Source: Lentibacter algarum
Lineage (GTDB): Bacteria > Pseudomonadota > Alphaproteobacteria > Rhodobacterales > Rhodobacteraceae
DNA: 64,000 nt
Assembly: GCF_040580765.1 (NCBI RefSeq)
Contig: NZ_CP158687.1
Location: 2,170,001-2,234,000, forward strand
Reading direction: 5' to 3'
Below the pieces are notes generated by a model. The model was given only the letters and a program-made list of their open reading frames with translations, ran no database searches and was not told the DNA's origin. Positions 9,586 through 19,680 of this stretch are shown here, in pieces; the stretch's first letter is position 1; the number at the start of each line of letters is the position of its first letter. The position numbers and the translations under genes were made by a program.

Positions 9586-10344
9586 ATGAAGGTGCTTGTG
9601 CCTGTCAAACGCGTGATCGACTATAACGTGAAAGTTCGTGTTAAAGCGGATGGATCGGGTGTTGATCTTGCCAACGTAAAAATGTCGATGAATCCATTCG
9701 ACGAGATTGCCGTGGAAGAGGCCATTCGCCTCAAGGAAGCTGGCAAAGCCGAGGAAGTCATTGCTGTCTCTATCGGTGTGAAGCAAGCGCAGGAAACTCT
9801 GCGTACCGCTTTGGCGATGGGTGCGGATCGTGCGATCCTTGTGGTTGCGACAGATGATGTTCATCAGGATATTGAGCCACTCGCTGTTGCCAAAATTCTC
9901 GCCAAAGTGGTCGAAGAAGAGCAGCCTGGTATCGTGCTTGCGGGCAAGCAAGCGATCGACAACGACATGAACGCGACAGGGCAGATGCTCTCAGCGCTTC
10001 TCGGCTGGTCGCAAGGCACATTTGCTTCCGAGCTTGACGTGCAGGGCGACAAAGCTGTTGTCACGCGTGAAGTAGACGGCGGCTTGCAGACGATCAATGT
10101 GACGATGCCTGCCATCATCACCGTTGATTTGCGTCTCAACGAGCCGCGCTATGCGAGCCTGCCCAACATCATGAAAGCCAAGAAAAAGCCGCTGGATGAA
10201 AAGACAGCTGCGGATTACGGCGTTGATGTCACACCGCGTCTGGCTGTTGTCTCGACAACAGAGCCAGAAGCGCGCAAGGCTGGCGAAATTGTTGGCTCGG
10301 TAGACGAGCTTGTGGCGAAACTCAAAGAAGCGGGGGCAGTGTAA
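9586..10344 (+). CDS. etfB: electron transfer flavoprotein, beta subunit
   Basis: 252 residues, with AAAGGAG ribosome site upstream. It starts [19 protein letters not shown] and contains [20 protein letters not shown] and the family signature [12 protein letters not shown]. EtfB binds AMP and, with EtfA, carries electrons from acyl-CoA dehydrogenases to ETF-quinone oxidoreductase. Its stop overlaps the start of etfA (TAATG). The methylsuccinyl-CoA/acyl-CoA dehydrogenase at 19681 is a plausible electron donor. Confidence 0.95.
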   Translation: MKVLVPVKRVIDYNVKVRVKADGSGVDLANVKMSMNPFDEIAVEEAIRLKEAGKAEEVIAVSIGVKQAQETLRTALAMGADRAILVVATDDVHQDIEPLAVAKILAKVVEEEQPGIVLAGKQAIDNDMNATGQMLSALLGWSQGTFASELDVQGDKAVVTREVDGGLQTINVTMPAIITVDLRLNEPRYASLPNIMKAKKKPLDEKTAADYGVDVTPRLAVVSTTEPEARKAGEIVGSVDELVAKLKEAGAV

Positions 10345-11270
10345 TGTCGGTTCTTCTTCTCGCAGAAGTAAACAATGGCGAGCTTGCCATGGACGCGACG
10401 GCCAAGGCCGTGACAGCGGCTGCCAAGCTCGGGGATGTCACGGTTCTGGCGTGCGGCGCATCTGCTGCGGCAGCTGGTGCGGCAGCGGCGACGATCAAAG
10501 GCGTGAGCAAAGTGCTCGTGGCTGAAGATGCCAGCCTCGGCCACCGCCTTGCGGAGCCAACGGCAGCACTGATCGTCAGCCTTGCAGGCGATTACGAGCA
10601 TATCGTTGCGCCAGCGACAACAGACGCCAAGAACGTGATGCCACGGGTTGCGGCACTTCTCGATGTGATGGTGATCTCTGACGCGTCAGGCGTTGTAGAT
10701 GGCAACACATTCGAGCGTCCGATTTACGCGGGCAACGCGATCCAGACGGTCAAATCGTCAGACGCCAAAAAAGTCATCACTTTCCGCACATCAACCTTTG
10801 ATGCGGCAGAGACAGGTGGCTCAGCAAGCATTGAAACCATTTCAGCAGTTGCAGACCCTGCGCTTTCGTCATGGGTTGAAGACAAGGTCGCGGCCTCTGA
10901 TCGCCCTGAGCTGACTTCGGCTGGTGTGGTTGTCTCTGGTGGCCGTGGTGTCGGCTCGCTGGATGACTTTAAGATGATCGAACAGCTCGCCGACAAGCTC
11001 GGCGCAGCCGTCGGCGCCTCGCGCGCGGCTGTGGACTCAGGCTACGCGCCGAACGACTGGCAAGTGGGTCAGACGGGTAAGGTTGTTGCACCTGAGCTTT
11101 ATGTGGCTGTCGGGATTTCTGGAGCGATCCAGCACCTCGCGGGCATGAAAGACAGCAAGATCATCGTGGCGATCAACAAAGACGAGGAAGCGCCGATCTT
11201 CCAAGTCGCGGACTACGGCCTCGTCGCGGATCTGTTTACCGCTGTGCCAGAGTTGATGGAAAAGCTGTAA
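10344..11270 (+). CDS. etfA: electron transfer flavoprotein, alpha subunit
   Basis: 308 residues. The C-terminal FAD-binding half is clear: [37 protein letters not shown], then [45 protein letters not shown], both hallmarks of EtfA. It forms the FAD-carrying heterodimer with EtfB and is coupled to it by overlapping codons. A terminator follows at 11290. Confidence 0.96.
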   Translation: MSVLLLAEVNNGELAMDATAKAVTAAAKLGDVTVLACGASAAAAGAAAATIKGVSKVLVAEDASLGHRLAEPTAALIVSLAGDYEHIVAPATTDAKNVMPRVAALLDVMVISDASGVVDGNTFERPIYAGNAIQTVKSSDAKKVITFRTSTFDAAETGGSASIETISAVADPALSSWVEDKVAASDRPELTSAGVVVSGGRGVGSLDDFKMIEQLADKLGAAVGASRAAVDSGYAPNDWQVGQTGKVVAPELYVAVGISGAIQHLAGMKDSKIIVAINKDEEAPIFQVADYGLVADLFTAVPELMEKL

Positions 11271-11289
11271 GCAACACGCCAAAGACAAA

Positions 11290-11325
11290 AAGAAGGCCCG
11301 CTGATTTGGCGGGCCTTTTCTTTTG
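11290..11325. terminator. bidirectional terminator between etfA and acyltransferase gene
   Basis: AAGGCCCGC and GCGGGCCTT-like arms around TGATTT, with A-rich sequence on one side and TTTTCTTTTG on the other. Genes converge here (etfA on plus, acyltransferase on minus), so it can serve both. Confidence 0.75.
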
Positions 11326-11339
11326 TGGGCTAAAGGAAC

Positions 11340-12215
11340 TTAGCCCTTCAATGACAGCGTATGCTCTCGCAGCCAGCTCATGAAGCCGCGGGGGTCTTTC
11401 TCTAGCAGTTCCATTTGCGCGTCGGTCAGTGGCTCGCCGACGACGGGAGCTTGGTCTTTGTTGCAGCTGTGGACAACCTCGTGCAGCAAGAGGCCTTGGC
11501 GCAGGGTGGCGGAAATGCGGTTGGCGATCTGGTAGAGGCGTGAGTTGGACCCCGGGTAGAAGATCGGGACCACGCGCGCGCCTGAGCGGCGGATCATCTG
11601 GGCTGTGAAGACGTTCCACTCGCGCTCGATTACGGGGCCGAAGGCTGTATCAGATGAGGCGACAACGCCTGAAGGGAAGAGCGCGACAAGGCCACCCTGC
11701 TTGAGATGCGCCATAGCCTTGGCACGCATTTCGACAAACTTTTTCTGCGCATCGTCCTCATAGGGAAACGGCACAGGGATCATGTATTCGGTAGCGGCCT
11801 CGTCTATCCCTGTGAGCAGAGCGCGCGTGAGAATACGGTAGTCATTGCGCACGCGTCCAACGAGATCGGCAAAGATCATCCCGTCAACCAGCCCATGGGG
11901 GTGATTGGCAACAACGACAACAGGGCCATCTGTGGGAATACGGTCGAGCTGTTCTTGAGGCGTTTTGAGCTCGATGCCCATCACTTTGAGAACGGCAGGC
12001 CAGAAGGCTTGGCCAGTGGGTGGACCTTGGCGCTCAAACTTACGCACAAGTCGCAGGATCGTCAGCTTGCCAGTGAACCACTCGATGGCTTTAATAATGA
12101 TTGCCTTAGCGGGGCTGTCAAAAGAGTTGGCGTAGGTGAGCGAGCGTCGGTCGTAGGTGTTTGGCACCACGCCCTCTTCCGTCACGATCGGCTTGTTTTG
12201 CGTGTGCTCTACCAA
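11340..12215 (-). CDS. lysophospholipid acyltransferase (PlsC-like)
   Basis: 291 residues. The acyltransferase block I motif NHPHGLVD (NHxxxxD) follows VVVVANHP, and a later FPSGVVASS segment corresponds to the glycerol-phosphate-binding block (FPEG-type). The family acylates lysophospholipids or related acceptors at the inner membrane face. The gene is the last of the minus-strand operon that starts at chvI, 32 nt beyond ptsH. A role in making ornithine lipids or remodelling phospholipids is possible but not shown. Confidence 0.8.
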   Translation of the reverse strand: MVEHTQNKPIVTEEGVVPNTYDRRSLTYANSFDSPAKAIIIKAIEWFTGKLTILRLVRKFERQGPPTGQAFWPAVLKVMGIELKTPQEQLDRIPTDGPVVVVANHPHGLVDGMIFADLVGRVRNDYRILTRALLTGIDEAATEYMIPVPFPYEDDAQKKFVEMRAKAMAHLKQGGLVALFPSGVVASSDTAFGPVIEREWNVFTAQMIRRSGARVVPIFYPGSNSRLYQIANRISATLRQGLLLHEVVHSCNKDQAPVVGEPLTDAQMELLEKDPRGFMSWLREHTLSLKG

Positions 12216-12247
12216 TGTGTGCTCCGGGTTACCCTGCGCGTTTGCGC

Positions 12248-12526
12248 CTACATGTCCTCTCCGAACCTGTCTGCCACAAGAGCCTCAAGCGCAACAGCCA
12301 GAGCCTCGGCGTCAGGGCCCGAAGTTTCAACGTCAATAGAGCTTCCGCGCGCTGCTGCCAACATTAAAAGTCCCATGATGCTGTCACCGCTGGCGCTCAT
12401 CCCGTCTTTTGAAACTTCGGCCCGAGCATCAAAGCCTTCGACCACTTCGACGAGCTTTGCTGAAGCGCGGGCGTGAAGGCCCTTCTCGTTAATAATTTCC
12501 AGTCGCTTTTGATGTGTCCCCGACAT
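12248..12526 (-). CDS. ptsH: HPr phosphocarrier protein
   Basis: 92 residues. The phospho-acceptor His18 lies in EKGLHARASAK, and the regulatory serine is Ser49 in GDSIMGLLML, the target of HPr kinase. In alphaproteobacteria this HPr works in a regulatory phosphorelay rather than in sugar import. The adjacent hprK and EIIA genes in the same operon match that role. The ribosome site is AAGGAG-like just before the start. Confidence 0.95.
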   Translation of the reverse strand: MSGTHQKRLEIINEKGLHARASAKLVEVVEGFDARAEVSKDGMSASGDSIMGLLMLAAARGSSIDVETSGPDAEALAVALEALVADRFGEDM

Positions 12527-12552
12527 CGGCGCGCTCCTTATATCTGTGAGCT

Positions 12553-12939
12553 TTATGTAATTTGTTGACTGTCTATGTATTTACGTCCCGCATCAAGCGC
12601 CAGACGCACCGCATCGGGTACAGATTTGTGGCGCGATTTCGCGAGTTTGACGAGCATGGGCAAATTGGCCCCGTACAGGATGCGACGATTGTCACAACGG
12701 CAAGCCATAAGAGAGAGATTTGAGGGGGACCCACCAAACATATCGGTAACAACGACGACGCCTTGTCCCTGATCGACGCCATCAGCTGCGGCGCAGATTT
12801 CGGCTTCTTTGTCAGTACGGTCACAATCAGCTTCAATCGTGACTGCGCGCACACCTTGCTGGCGGCCCACGACATGTTCGACTGCGGCCAGATATTCCGC
12901 TGCCAATCCGCCATGTGCGACTATCACGATCCCGATCAC
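12553..12939 (-). CDS. PTS EIIA component, mannose family (ManX-type)
   Basis: 128 residues starting at GTG 12939, whose GTGA overlaps the rapZ stop by 4 bases. The phosphorylated His9 is in VAHGGLA, and [12 protein letters not shown] follows, as in EIIA-Man proteins. No IIB/IIC permease genes lie nearby, so it is a regulatory EIIA receiving phosphate from HPr. Gene order rapZ-EIIA-ptsH is the usual alphaproteobacterial one. Confidence 0.92.
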   Translation of the reverse strand: MIGIVIVAHGGLAAEYLAAVEHVVGRQQGVRAVTIEADCDRTDKEAEICAAADGVDQGQGVVVVTDMFGGSPSNLSLMACRCDNRRILYGANLPMLVKLAKSRHKSVPDAVRLALDAGRKYIDSQQIT

Positions 12940-13865
12940 GTCTTTCGTTCCTCTATAGGCTGCGTAGCAGTTGGCTTTACGCCATGCGCTGCTCGCTCCA
13001 GTTCGCGGTGTCTAATTGACACTTGCCAGCCCTCTTCTGCAAGGGCTTTCGCCAGTCTTTCCGTTAGGGTAACAGAACGGTGACGCCCACCAGTACAGCC
13101 AAATGCGATAGTGAAATGGGTTTTGCCTTCGTCGCGGTAAGCAGGGAGCAGCTCGCGAGTGAGGCCGCTGACGCGATCAAAGAAGCTTTCAAAGCGCGCA
13201 TCAGCCTCGACATAAGCTTGCACTGGTCGTTCGCGGCCATCACCGCTTCGCAAAGAGATGTCCCAATGAGGATTGCGCAGAAAGCGTGTATCAAACACCA
13301 TGTCCGCGCCACGCGGCAGGCCGCGTTTGTAAGAAAAAGACTGCACCAAAACAGACAGGCGCGCGCCCGCTTCGCCACCAAAGAGACGGCCCAACTCGTC
13401 ACGCAGATCATGCGGGGACAGCTCAGAGGTGTTGATCAAAATATCCGCACGCGTGCGAACAGAAGCGAGAATGTCCTGCTCTCGTGTGATGCCGATGGCT
13501 GGGTCTTCGCTGGGAGACAGCGGGTGCCGACGACGGGTTTCAGAATAGCGGCGCTGGAGCACATCTTCAGAACAATCGAGATAGAGCAGCTCAGCATCAA
13601 GACCATGCAGACCAATTGCTTCTTCAAGAACCTCAAGCAATGCAACGGCAGAAAAGTCTCGATTGCGCACATCAAGTCCAAGCGCGAGTGGACGATCAAG
13701 GGGCGGGCCGTCGAGCAGGCGTCCAATCATGCTCAAAGGGAGGTTGTCGATGGCTTCGTAGCCAAGATCTTCAAGCGCATTAATCGCCGTTCCGCGCCCT
13801 GCCCCTGAGGGTCCCGTAACAAGAACCAGCTGTTTGTGCGGCGTTTCCACGCTGTGCCCTTTCAA
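12936..13865 (-). CDS. rapZ: RapZ-family nucleotide-binding protein (RNase adapter)
   Basis: 309 residues. N-terminal P-loop-like GPSGAGRGT (18-26), where Arg24-Gly25 stand in place of the usual Lys-Ser/Thr, and a C-terminal domain with [12 protein letters not shown] as in RapZ/YvcJ proteins. In enterobacteria RapZ senses glucosamine-6-phosphate and delivers GlmZ RNA to RNase E. In alphaproteobacteria the RNA target is unknown, but the gene always keeps company with PTS genes. It overlaps the EIIA gene by 4 bases. Confidence 0.92.
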   Translation of the reverse strand: MKGHSVETPHKQLVLVTGPSGAGRGTAINALEDLGYEAIDNLPLSMIGRLLDGPPLDRPLALGLDVRNRDFSAVALLEVLEEAIGLHGLDAELLYLDCSEDVLQRRYSETRRRHPLSPSEDPAIGITREQDILASVRTRADILINTSELSPHDLRDELGRLFGGEAGARLSVLVQSFSYKRGLPRGADMVFDTRFLRNPHWDISLRSGDGRERPVQAYVEADARFESFFDRVSGLTRELLPAYRDEGKTHFTIAFGCTGGRHRSVTLTERLAKALAEEGWQVSIRHRELERAAHGVKPTATQPIEERKT

Positions 13866-13894
13866 GGCTGTGCCCGTACAATCGAGCGTGACTA

Positions 13895-14332
13895 TCAGGC
13901 GAAACGCCCGTCCTTAAGATATTGTAAAATCGCAGCAGGAAAATGGCTCCCCTCGACTTTGTGAACACTCGGAAATAAAAGTCCCATCAGCAGCTCTGTG
14001 TGCGAAGCGGGCAATCTTTGGTGCTCTATTGTGTCAAGATTGACAAGAAGAGCAAGGGGTGTTGGCTCTGCAGGTGACGCATTGAGGATTCCTACAAAAC
14101 GCGCTTCGATTTGGCCACGGATCGCTTCGGGCGCGGAAGCAATCAACTTGTCCCCCTTGCGCGTGATAACTGTACGGTCATCAGAGACAAGCTCACATCC
14201 AAGCGCCATAAGTTGAAGGGCGAGCGCTGACTTCCCTGTCCCCGAAGCCCCCGTGATGAGCACAGCCCGCCCATTGCAGGCGACAGTGCTGGCGTGAACG
14301 GTGAGGGGAACAGACGGGTCAGGTTGTTCCAT
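13895..14332 (-). CDS. hprK: HPr kinase/phosphorylase, short alphaproteobacterial form
   Basis: 145 residues, about half the Firmicutes length because only the catalytic domain is present. Walker A GASGTGKS is at 28-35, LVSDD supplies the catalytic aspartates, and [17 protein letters not shown] is the HprK signature region. It phosphorylates Ser49 of HPr. It starts 6 nt after chvG, linking envelope/acid signalling to the PTS relay. Confidence 0.92.
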   Translation of the reverse strand: MEQPDPSVPLTVHASTVACNGRAVLITGASGTGKSALALQLMALGCELVSDDRTVITRKGDKLIASAPEAIRGQIEARFVGILNASPAEPTPLALLVNLDTIEHQRLPASHTELLMGLLFPSVHKVEGSHFPAAILQYLKDGRFA

Positions 14333-14338
14333 CTGCGC

Positions 14339-16033
14339 TTAAACCGGAAGGCCGACGACGAAGCGCGCACCAAGAGGCTCGGATGTAGCATCAACATCGG
14401 TTGGACGGATGTTTTCAGCCCAGATGACACCGTCGTGCGCCTCGACAATCTGTTTGGAAATTGCGAGGCCAAGGCCAGAATTATTGCCGAACTGTTGCTC
14501 TGGTCGCTCAGAATAGAAGCGCTTGAAGATTTTGGTGAGAGCCTCCTCAGGGATGCCGGGGCCTGTATCTTCGACCACGACAAGCACACGGTTTTCGCGC
14601 TGTCGCGCCCAAACGCGAATGGCATCGCCATCTTCGCAGAAGGAAATTGCGTTGCTGATCAAGTTGACAAAGACTTGGGCGACACGGGCTTCAAGACCTG
14701 CAAGAATGATAGGCTGCTTGGGCAGGTCTGAGATGAAATCAATACCTTTAGACTTGGCATCTTCGCCGAGAAACTGGCAAAGATTATCTAGCATTTTCAA
14801 TAGGTCAAACTCTTCCTGCTCCTCTTTAACAAGCTCTGAATCGAGCCTTGAGGCGTTGGAAATATCGCTCACAAGACGATCAAGGCGACGAACGTCATGG
14901 TCAATCACACTGAGCAGCTTGTCGCGCTGATCATCACGCTTTGCGACACGGAGTGTACCCACTGCTGAACGAAGCGAGGCAAGCGGGTTTTTGATTTCAT
15001 GGGCAACATCAGCTGCGAATTGTTCGTTCGCGTCGATACGGTCATAGAGGGCGGAGACCATACCGCGCAGAGCCCCTGAAAGGCGGCCAATTTCGTCGGG
15101 CCGTGCAGTAAGATCGGGAATGCGGATGCGGCCAGGGGCAACATTGCGGCTGTCACGATCACGGCCAAGCTCGGCAGATGCGGCGAGATCACTCAGCGGG
15201 TTTGCGATTGTGGAGGCGAGCACGAGGCTGAGGCCGATTGAGATGATCACACCGACGAGGAACATCTGGAGCACTCGCTCACGCTCTAGCCTCACCAGAT
15301 AATCGATTTCACCTGATGTAGAGGCGAGCACAACGACGCCCACAACGTTCTGGCCTTGGCGCACGGGTGTCGCCACGGTGAAGCTGCCGCCTGTATCAAG
15401 AGCGTTGTTGATCTGGGATTGGCCGCCCATTGCGCCAACAACGATACTGCGTGCCATCACTTCAAGGGGGGGCTTTTCCGCCTTCCCGCCGCCAACAGGT
15501 GCGGAGACGAAAGACCAGAGCGCGTTGAGGCCGTCGGTCAGATAGGTCGCCGCGGGCTCATCGTTCACGCTCTCCAGATCGGCACTCAGACCGCGGCCTT
15601 CCATGCGCGCCACCAAGGTTTCGGCGCGATCAAAAAGCAGAACTTCAAGGCCTTCACGCAGATCGAGCCCTTGCAGTGCAGCCTCCGGATCAATCCCATC
15701 TCCTGTCGCGAGGTTGACGGGCGCACCCACAGGCATTTGCGCTTCGATCACATCAGCGACAAGCTCGGCTTCGCTGATCAGGCCTTTGGCGCGCTGCAGT
15801 GCCAAGCCGTCACGTGAGGAGTTGAGATATAGAATTCCCGCCAGAAGGAGCGACATGGCGATGAGGTTGAATGTGATGATTTTTCGAGCCAACGGTGAGC
15901 GGCGCAATGAGAAAAAACCGCGGCGCTCACGGCGCGCGCGGATATTCTCATCAACCGTGCTGCGCGGAGCGACAAAATCATCGCCCAGCACCACATCACC
16001 GTTTCGCTCTGGTGCCATGTTTTGCACCGCCAT
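14339..16033 (-). CDS. chvG: ChvG sensor histidine kinase
   Basis: 564 residues. Two membrane spans at about 51-70 and 255-275 enclose a periplasmic sensor domain of ~180 residues. A HAMP segment follows, then the phospho-acceptor His345 in ADVAHEIKNPLAS, and a HATPase domain (DTGPGIPEEALTKIFKRFY, GLGLAISKQIVEAH). ChvG/ExoS-type kinases sense acid or envelope stress and phosphorylate ChvI. It lies 26 nt after chvI in one operon. Confidence 0.95.
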   Translation of the reverse strand: MAVQNMAPERNGDVVLGDDFVAPRSTVDENIRARRERRGFFSLRRSPLARKIITFNLIAMSLLLAGILYLNSSRDGLALQRAKGLISEAELVADVIEAQMPVGAPVNLATGDGIDPEAALQGLDLREGLEVLLFDRAETLVARMEGRGLSADLESVNDEPAATYLTDGLNALWSFVSAPVGGGKAEKPPLEVMARSIVVGAMGGQSQINNALDTGGSFTVATPVRQGQNVVGVVVLASTSGEIDYLVRLERERVLQMFLVGVIISIGLSLVLASTIANPLSDLAASAELGRDRDSRNVAPGRIRIPDLTARPDEIGRLSGALRGMVSALYDRIDANEQFAADVAHEIKNPLASLRSAVGTLRVAKRDDQRDKLLSVIDHDVRRLDRLVSDISNASRLDSELVKEEQEEFDLLKMLDNLCQFLGEDAKSKGIDFISDLPKQPIILAGLEARVAQVFVNLISNAISFCEDGDAIRVWARQRENRVLVVVEDTGPGIPEEALTKIFKRFYSERPEQQFGNNSGLGLAISKQIVEAHDGVIWAENIRPTDVDATSEPLGARFVVGLPV

Positions 16034-16059
16034 CCTCTTGGCCCTGCCCTTCTCGGCTA

Positions 16060-16761
16060 TTATTCTTCGTTATATCTGTAACCGATGCCATAAAGTGTCT
16101 CAATCGCCGAGAATGTCTCGTCAACAGAGCGCATTTTTTTGCGCAGGCGCTTGATGTGGCTATCGATTGTGCGGTCATCAACATAGACCTGATCATCATA
16201 GGCCACATCCATCAGCTGGTCGCGGCTTTTCACAAACCCAGGACGCTGTGCGAGCGCTTGCAACAACAAGAACTCTGTCACCGTGAGAGAGACATCTTTG
16301 CCTTTCCAGGCAACAGCATGACGCAGCGGGTCCATTTTGAGGTCACCACGGTCCATGACTTTGGTTTCTTCTGTTTCGGGGATCACTTCGCCAGCAATCG
16401 CATCCTGACGGCGCAGAAGCGCACGGATGCGCTCAACAAGAAGGCGCTGTGAAAAAGGCTTTTTGACGTAGTCGTCAGCGCCCATGCGCAAGCCAAGCAC
16501 CTCGTCGATCTCATCGTCTTTTGACGTGAGGAAAATCACAGGCATTGTTGTTTTTTGACGCAAGCGCTGGAGCAAATCCATGCCATCCATGCGAGGCATC
16601 TTAATATCAAGCACTGCCATGTCGGGGAGTTTTTTGTTAAACGCGTCAAGCGCTTGCTGACCGTCGTGATATGTTTCGACCTCAAAGCCTTCGGCTTCTA
16701 GGCACATTGCTACGGATGTCAGAATATTCCTGTCATCGTCCACAAGGGCGATTTTAGACAT
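16060..16761 (-). CDS. chvI: ChvI response regulator
   Basis: 233 residues. The OmpR-type receiver domain has Asp52 in [11 protein letters not shown] as phosphorylation site, with the acidic pair in ALVDDD near the N-terminus. The C-terminal winged helix contains [28 protein letters not shown] and [17 protein letters not shown]. It is the first gene of the chvI-chvG-hprK-rapZ-EIIA-ptsH-acyltransferase unit and is divergent from pckA, the arrangement typical for alphaproteobacteria. Confidence 0.96.
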   Translation of the reverse strand: MSKIALVDDDRNILTSVAMCLEAEGFEVETYHDGQQALDAFNKKLPDMAVLDIKMPRMDGMDLLQRLRQKTTMPVIFLTSKDDEIDEVLGLRMGADDYVKKPFSQRLLVERIRALLRRQDAIAGEVIPETEETKVMDRGDLKMDPLRHAVAWKGKDVSLTVTEFLLLQALAQRPGFVKSRDQLMDVAYDDQVYVDDRTIDSHIKRLRKKMRSVDETFSAIETLYGIGYRYNEE

Positions 16762-16956
16762 CTTACTCTTCCTTATACTACTCTTAATGCCACGTTTTTT
16801 CGTCCACCATTGCCTTATTTGGGCTTTTGATCAATCCCTTGAAGCGAATCAGTTTGTCGGGTGAGTCGATTTTGTCTCACAAAGTCCTGAGAAATGGCTA
16901 AATTGCCTCACTTTCTCCATCTGCTGCCTTTGATAGGGGCAAGATACCGCCTCTGG

Positions 16957-17009
16957 TTGCGCTAAACTTGCCTTGATTGCGCTAACTGTGGCGTTGCGCC
17001 TGTTGCGAC
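16957..17009. promoter_or_regulatory. direct TTGCGCTAA repeats in the chvI-pckA intergenic region
   Basis: The 344-bp gap 16762-17105 holds no gene. TTGCGCTAA occurs at 16957-16965 and again at 16977-16985, exactly 20 bp apart (two helical turns), and partial copies TTGCG recur at 16994 and 17003. The spacing suits a protein bound to one face of the DNA. A regulator such as ChvI is an obvious candidate because the site lies between its gene and pckA, but that is an inference. Confidence 0.4.
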
Positions 17010-17105
17010 ACAAAACCGTCATGTTATGAGCAAGCCAAGTTTGGTCCCGCCTTCGGGCGCCGCCCATTAACAAGAACTGCCAAAACTGGCGAAGGAGCAT
17101 TCCGC

Positions 17106-18704
17106 ATGACATCAGGACGCGTAAACCCCAAATTCACCCTAGACGATCAAGGTATCACAGGGCTTGGCGCTGTTTACTACAACCTGATGGAACCCGCGCT
17201 TGTAGAAGCCGCGCTGAAAGCGGGCGAAGGCACATTGGGCCAAGGCGGTACATTCCTTGTGACCACTGGCAAGTTTACGGGCCGTTCGCCCAAAGACAAA
17301 CATGTGGTCAAAACTGCCTCTGTGGCCGACACAATCTGGTGGGAAAACAACGCCGAGATGAGCCCAGAAGGGTTTGATGCGCTATATGAAGACATGATCG
17401 CCCACATGAAGGGCCGTGACTACTATGTGCAGGACTTGGTGGGCGGAGCTGATCCGGAGCTGGCGATCAATGTGCGCATGGTGACAGAGCTGGCGTGGCA
17501 CAACCTTTTCATCCGTCACCTGTTGCGCCGCCCAGAGCGCGAAGCGCTCAATAGCTTTATTGCCGACTTTACAGTGATCAACTGCCCGAGCTTCCAAGCT
17601 GACCCTGCCAAGCACAACTGCCGCAGCGAGACTGTTATTGCGATGAACTTTGATCGCAAGATGATCCTGATCGGCGGGACAGAATATGCAGGCGAGAACA
17701 AGAAGTCTGTTTTCACGCTGCTGAACTACCTGCTGCCAGAAAAAGGTGTGATGCCGATGCACTGCTCGGCCAACCACGCCACTGGAAACCCTGTCGACAC
17801 CGCGGTTTTCTTTGGTCTTTCGGGCACTGGCAAAACAACACTCTCTGCGGACCCACAGCGTACGCTGATTGGTGATGACGAGCACGGCTGGTCCGACAAA
17901 GGCACATTCAACTTTGAAGGCGGCTGCTACGCCAAGACCATCAACCTCAACGCTGAAGCCGAACCAGAAATCTATGCAACCACACAGAAATTTGGCACGG
18001 TCATCGAGAATATGGTTTTTGATGAAGAAACCAAAGAGCTGGATTTTGATGATGACAGCCTCACGGCCAACATGCGCTGTGCCTACCCGCTGGAGTATAT
18101 CTCAAACGCGTCGGAGACTGCCCTTGGTGGTCACCCCAAAAATGTGATCATGCTCACATGTGATGCGTTTGGCGTTCTGCCTCCCATTGCGCGCCTCACG
18201 CCAGCACAAGCCATGTATCACTTCCTGTCGGGTTTCACCTCGAAGGTTGCTGGAACAGAGCGCGGCGTGACTGAGCCAGAGCCCACATTTTCAACCTGCT
18301 TTGGTGCGCCCTTCATGCCGCGCCGTCCAGAAGCCTATGGCAACCTCTTGCGCGACAAGATCGCCAAGCATGGCGCAACTTGCTGGCTTGTGAACACAGG
18401 CTGGACAGGTGGCGCATATGGAACTGGCTCGCGTATGCCAATCAAAGCGACGCGCGCTCTGCTGACAGCGGCGCTTGACGGCTCGTTGAATGATGCAACC
18501 TTCCGCAAGGATGAGAACTTCGGCTTTGATGTTCCTGTGACCGTCAAAGGCGTCGACGCGGCGCTTCTTGATCCACGCAGCACATGGGCCGACGGAAATG
18601 CCTATGATGCACAGGCAGAAAAGCTTGTGGAAATGTTTGCTGAGAACTTCCAGCAATACCTGCCATTCATCGACGAAGATGTAAAAGCGGCTGCTATCGG
18701 CTAA
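17106..18704 (+). CDS. pckA: phosphoenolpyruvate carboxykinase (ATP)
   Basis: 532 residues, preceded by GAAGGAG. The enzyme converts oxaloacetate and ATP to phosphoenolpyruvate, the first step of gluconeogenesis. The ATP-binding P-loop GLSGTGKT is at 237-244 (Lys243). Other landmarks are [10 protein letters not shown] near residue 60, LHCSAN-like [10 protein letters not shown], and [22 protein letters not shown] (metal and substrate site). Full family length. It faces chvI and is followed by a clear terminator. Confidence 0.97.
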   Translation: MTSGRVNPKFTLDDQGITGLGAVYYNLMEPALVEAALKAGEGTLGQGGTFLVTTGKFTGRSPKDKHVVKTASVADTIWWENNAEMSPEGFDALYEDMIAHMKGRDYYVQDLVGGADPELAINVRMVTELAWHNLFIRHLLRRPEREALNSFIADFTVINCPSFQADPAKHNCRSETVIAMNFDRKMILIGGTEYAGENKKSVFTLLNYLLPEKGVMPMHCSANHATGNPVDTAVFFGLSGTGKTTLSADPQRTLIGDDEHGWSDKGTFNFEGGCYAKTINLNAEAEPEIYATTQKFGTVIENMVFDEETKELDFDDDSLTANMRCAYPLEYISNASETALGGHPKNVIMLTCDAFGVLPPIARLTPAQAMYHFLSGFTSKVAGTERGVTEPEPTFSTCFGAPFMPRRPEAYGNLLRDKIAKHGATCWLVNTGWTGGAYGTGSRMPIKATRALLTAALDGSLNDATFRKDENFGFDVPVTVKGVDAALLDPRSTWADGNAYDAQAEKLVEMFAENFQQYLPFIDEDVKAAAIG

Positions 18705-18739
18705 TGGCGTGGGGATAACCCTCACTCTTCAAGATATTG

Positions 18740-18769
18740 AACGGCGTCTCTTTGGAGGCGCCGTTTTCC
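18740..18769 (+). terminator. terminator after pckA
   Basis: An 11-bp stem with one G-T pair (AACGGCGTCTC against GAGGCGCCGTT) and a TTTG loop, followed by TTCC. It separates pckA from the convergent TSUP gene. Confidence 0.75.
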
Positions 18770-18771
18770 GT

Positions 18772-19542
18772 TCAGAGGCCCATTACACCTTTGCGGATCA
18801 GGTTGAGCCCTGCCACGAACAGAAAAATCTGCGTAAGGCGCTTGAAGTTTTTCTGGTCAATGCGGTCATGCAACCTGAAGCCAATCTGCAAGCCAAGGAG
18901 AGCCGGTACCAGCATAGCCACCGAAAAGGGCAGTGTTTTGGCATTGAGTACGCCTGATCCGATATGGGACATGACCAAGAGGATCGCACCCAAGCCATAG
19001 ATAATCCCTTGAATGCGCAGGCTCTCTTTTTTGGCAACATCGAGCGCGCTGAGATACATCACGGTGGGAGGACCCCATATTCCTGATAGGCCGCCAATGG
19101 CCCCTGCAGCAGCGCCAAACAACGCTTCAAAGCGCTTCGGTGCATGTTGAAAGCTCGGCGACCACCCCAAAAGCTGGATCGCTGTGAACAGGCTGACAAT
19201 TATGCCGATGGATAAAAGCATAATGTGGGACGGTATAACATTCACCAGCTGGGCAAAGCACAAGAGGAACACACCGCCGACCACAAGGAATATCTTGAAG
19301 CGCTTTACCGCGCCCCAAACTTCGTCAGCGCCATGGCGAAACGCTTGCTGAAGGTTTGTTGCCACGGTCGGCAATATCAGCGCAGCAAGCGCGAGCTCGG
19401 GCGCGATAAAGCTTGAAAGGCCCGAGATCATAATCATCGGCATGGCGAAGCCGACCATGCCTTTGACGACCCCTGCGAGGAGCGTCACACCAAGCGCCAG
19501 ACAGAAAAGAGCAGGCGTAAGACCAGAAGAAATAATATCCAT
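18772..19542 (-). CDS. TSUP-family transporter (TauE/SafE)
   Basis: 256 residues with about eight hydrophobic helices. LLAGVVKGMVGFAMPMIMISGLSSFI at the N-terminus and GLSGIWGPPTVMYLSALDVAK in the second half are the paired TauE/SafE motifs. Members export sulfite, sulfoacetate or other organic anions across the inner membrane. It stands alone, so no substrate can be assigned. Confidence 0.85.
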   Translation of the reverse strand: MDIISSGLTPALFCLALGVTLLAGVVKGMVGFAMPMIMISGLSSFIAPELALAALILPTVATNLQQAFRHGADEVWGAVKRFKIFLVVGGVFLLCFAQLVNVIPSHIMLLSIGIIVSLFTAIQLLGWSPSFQHAPKRFEALFGAAAGAIGGLSGIWGPPTVMYLSALDVAKKESLRIQGIIYGLGAILLVMSHIGSGVLNAKTLPFSVAMLVPALLGLQIGFRLHDRIDQKNFKRLTQIFLFVAGLNLIRKGVMGL

Positions 19543-19680
19543 GGCAAGGTCTTACGCCTCAAAAAATCAAAATACACGCGTAATTTTTGATCATTTTGCC
19601 GCAGCGCAACGTAGCAATATTGCGCTGCACCTGCATAATAGCTAAAAACGGCTCACCAGAGAAAAAAGGCTGATTCACTC

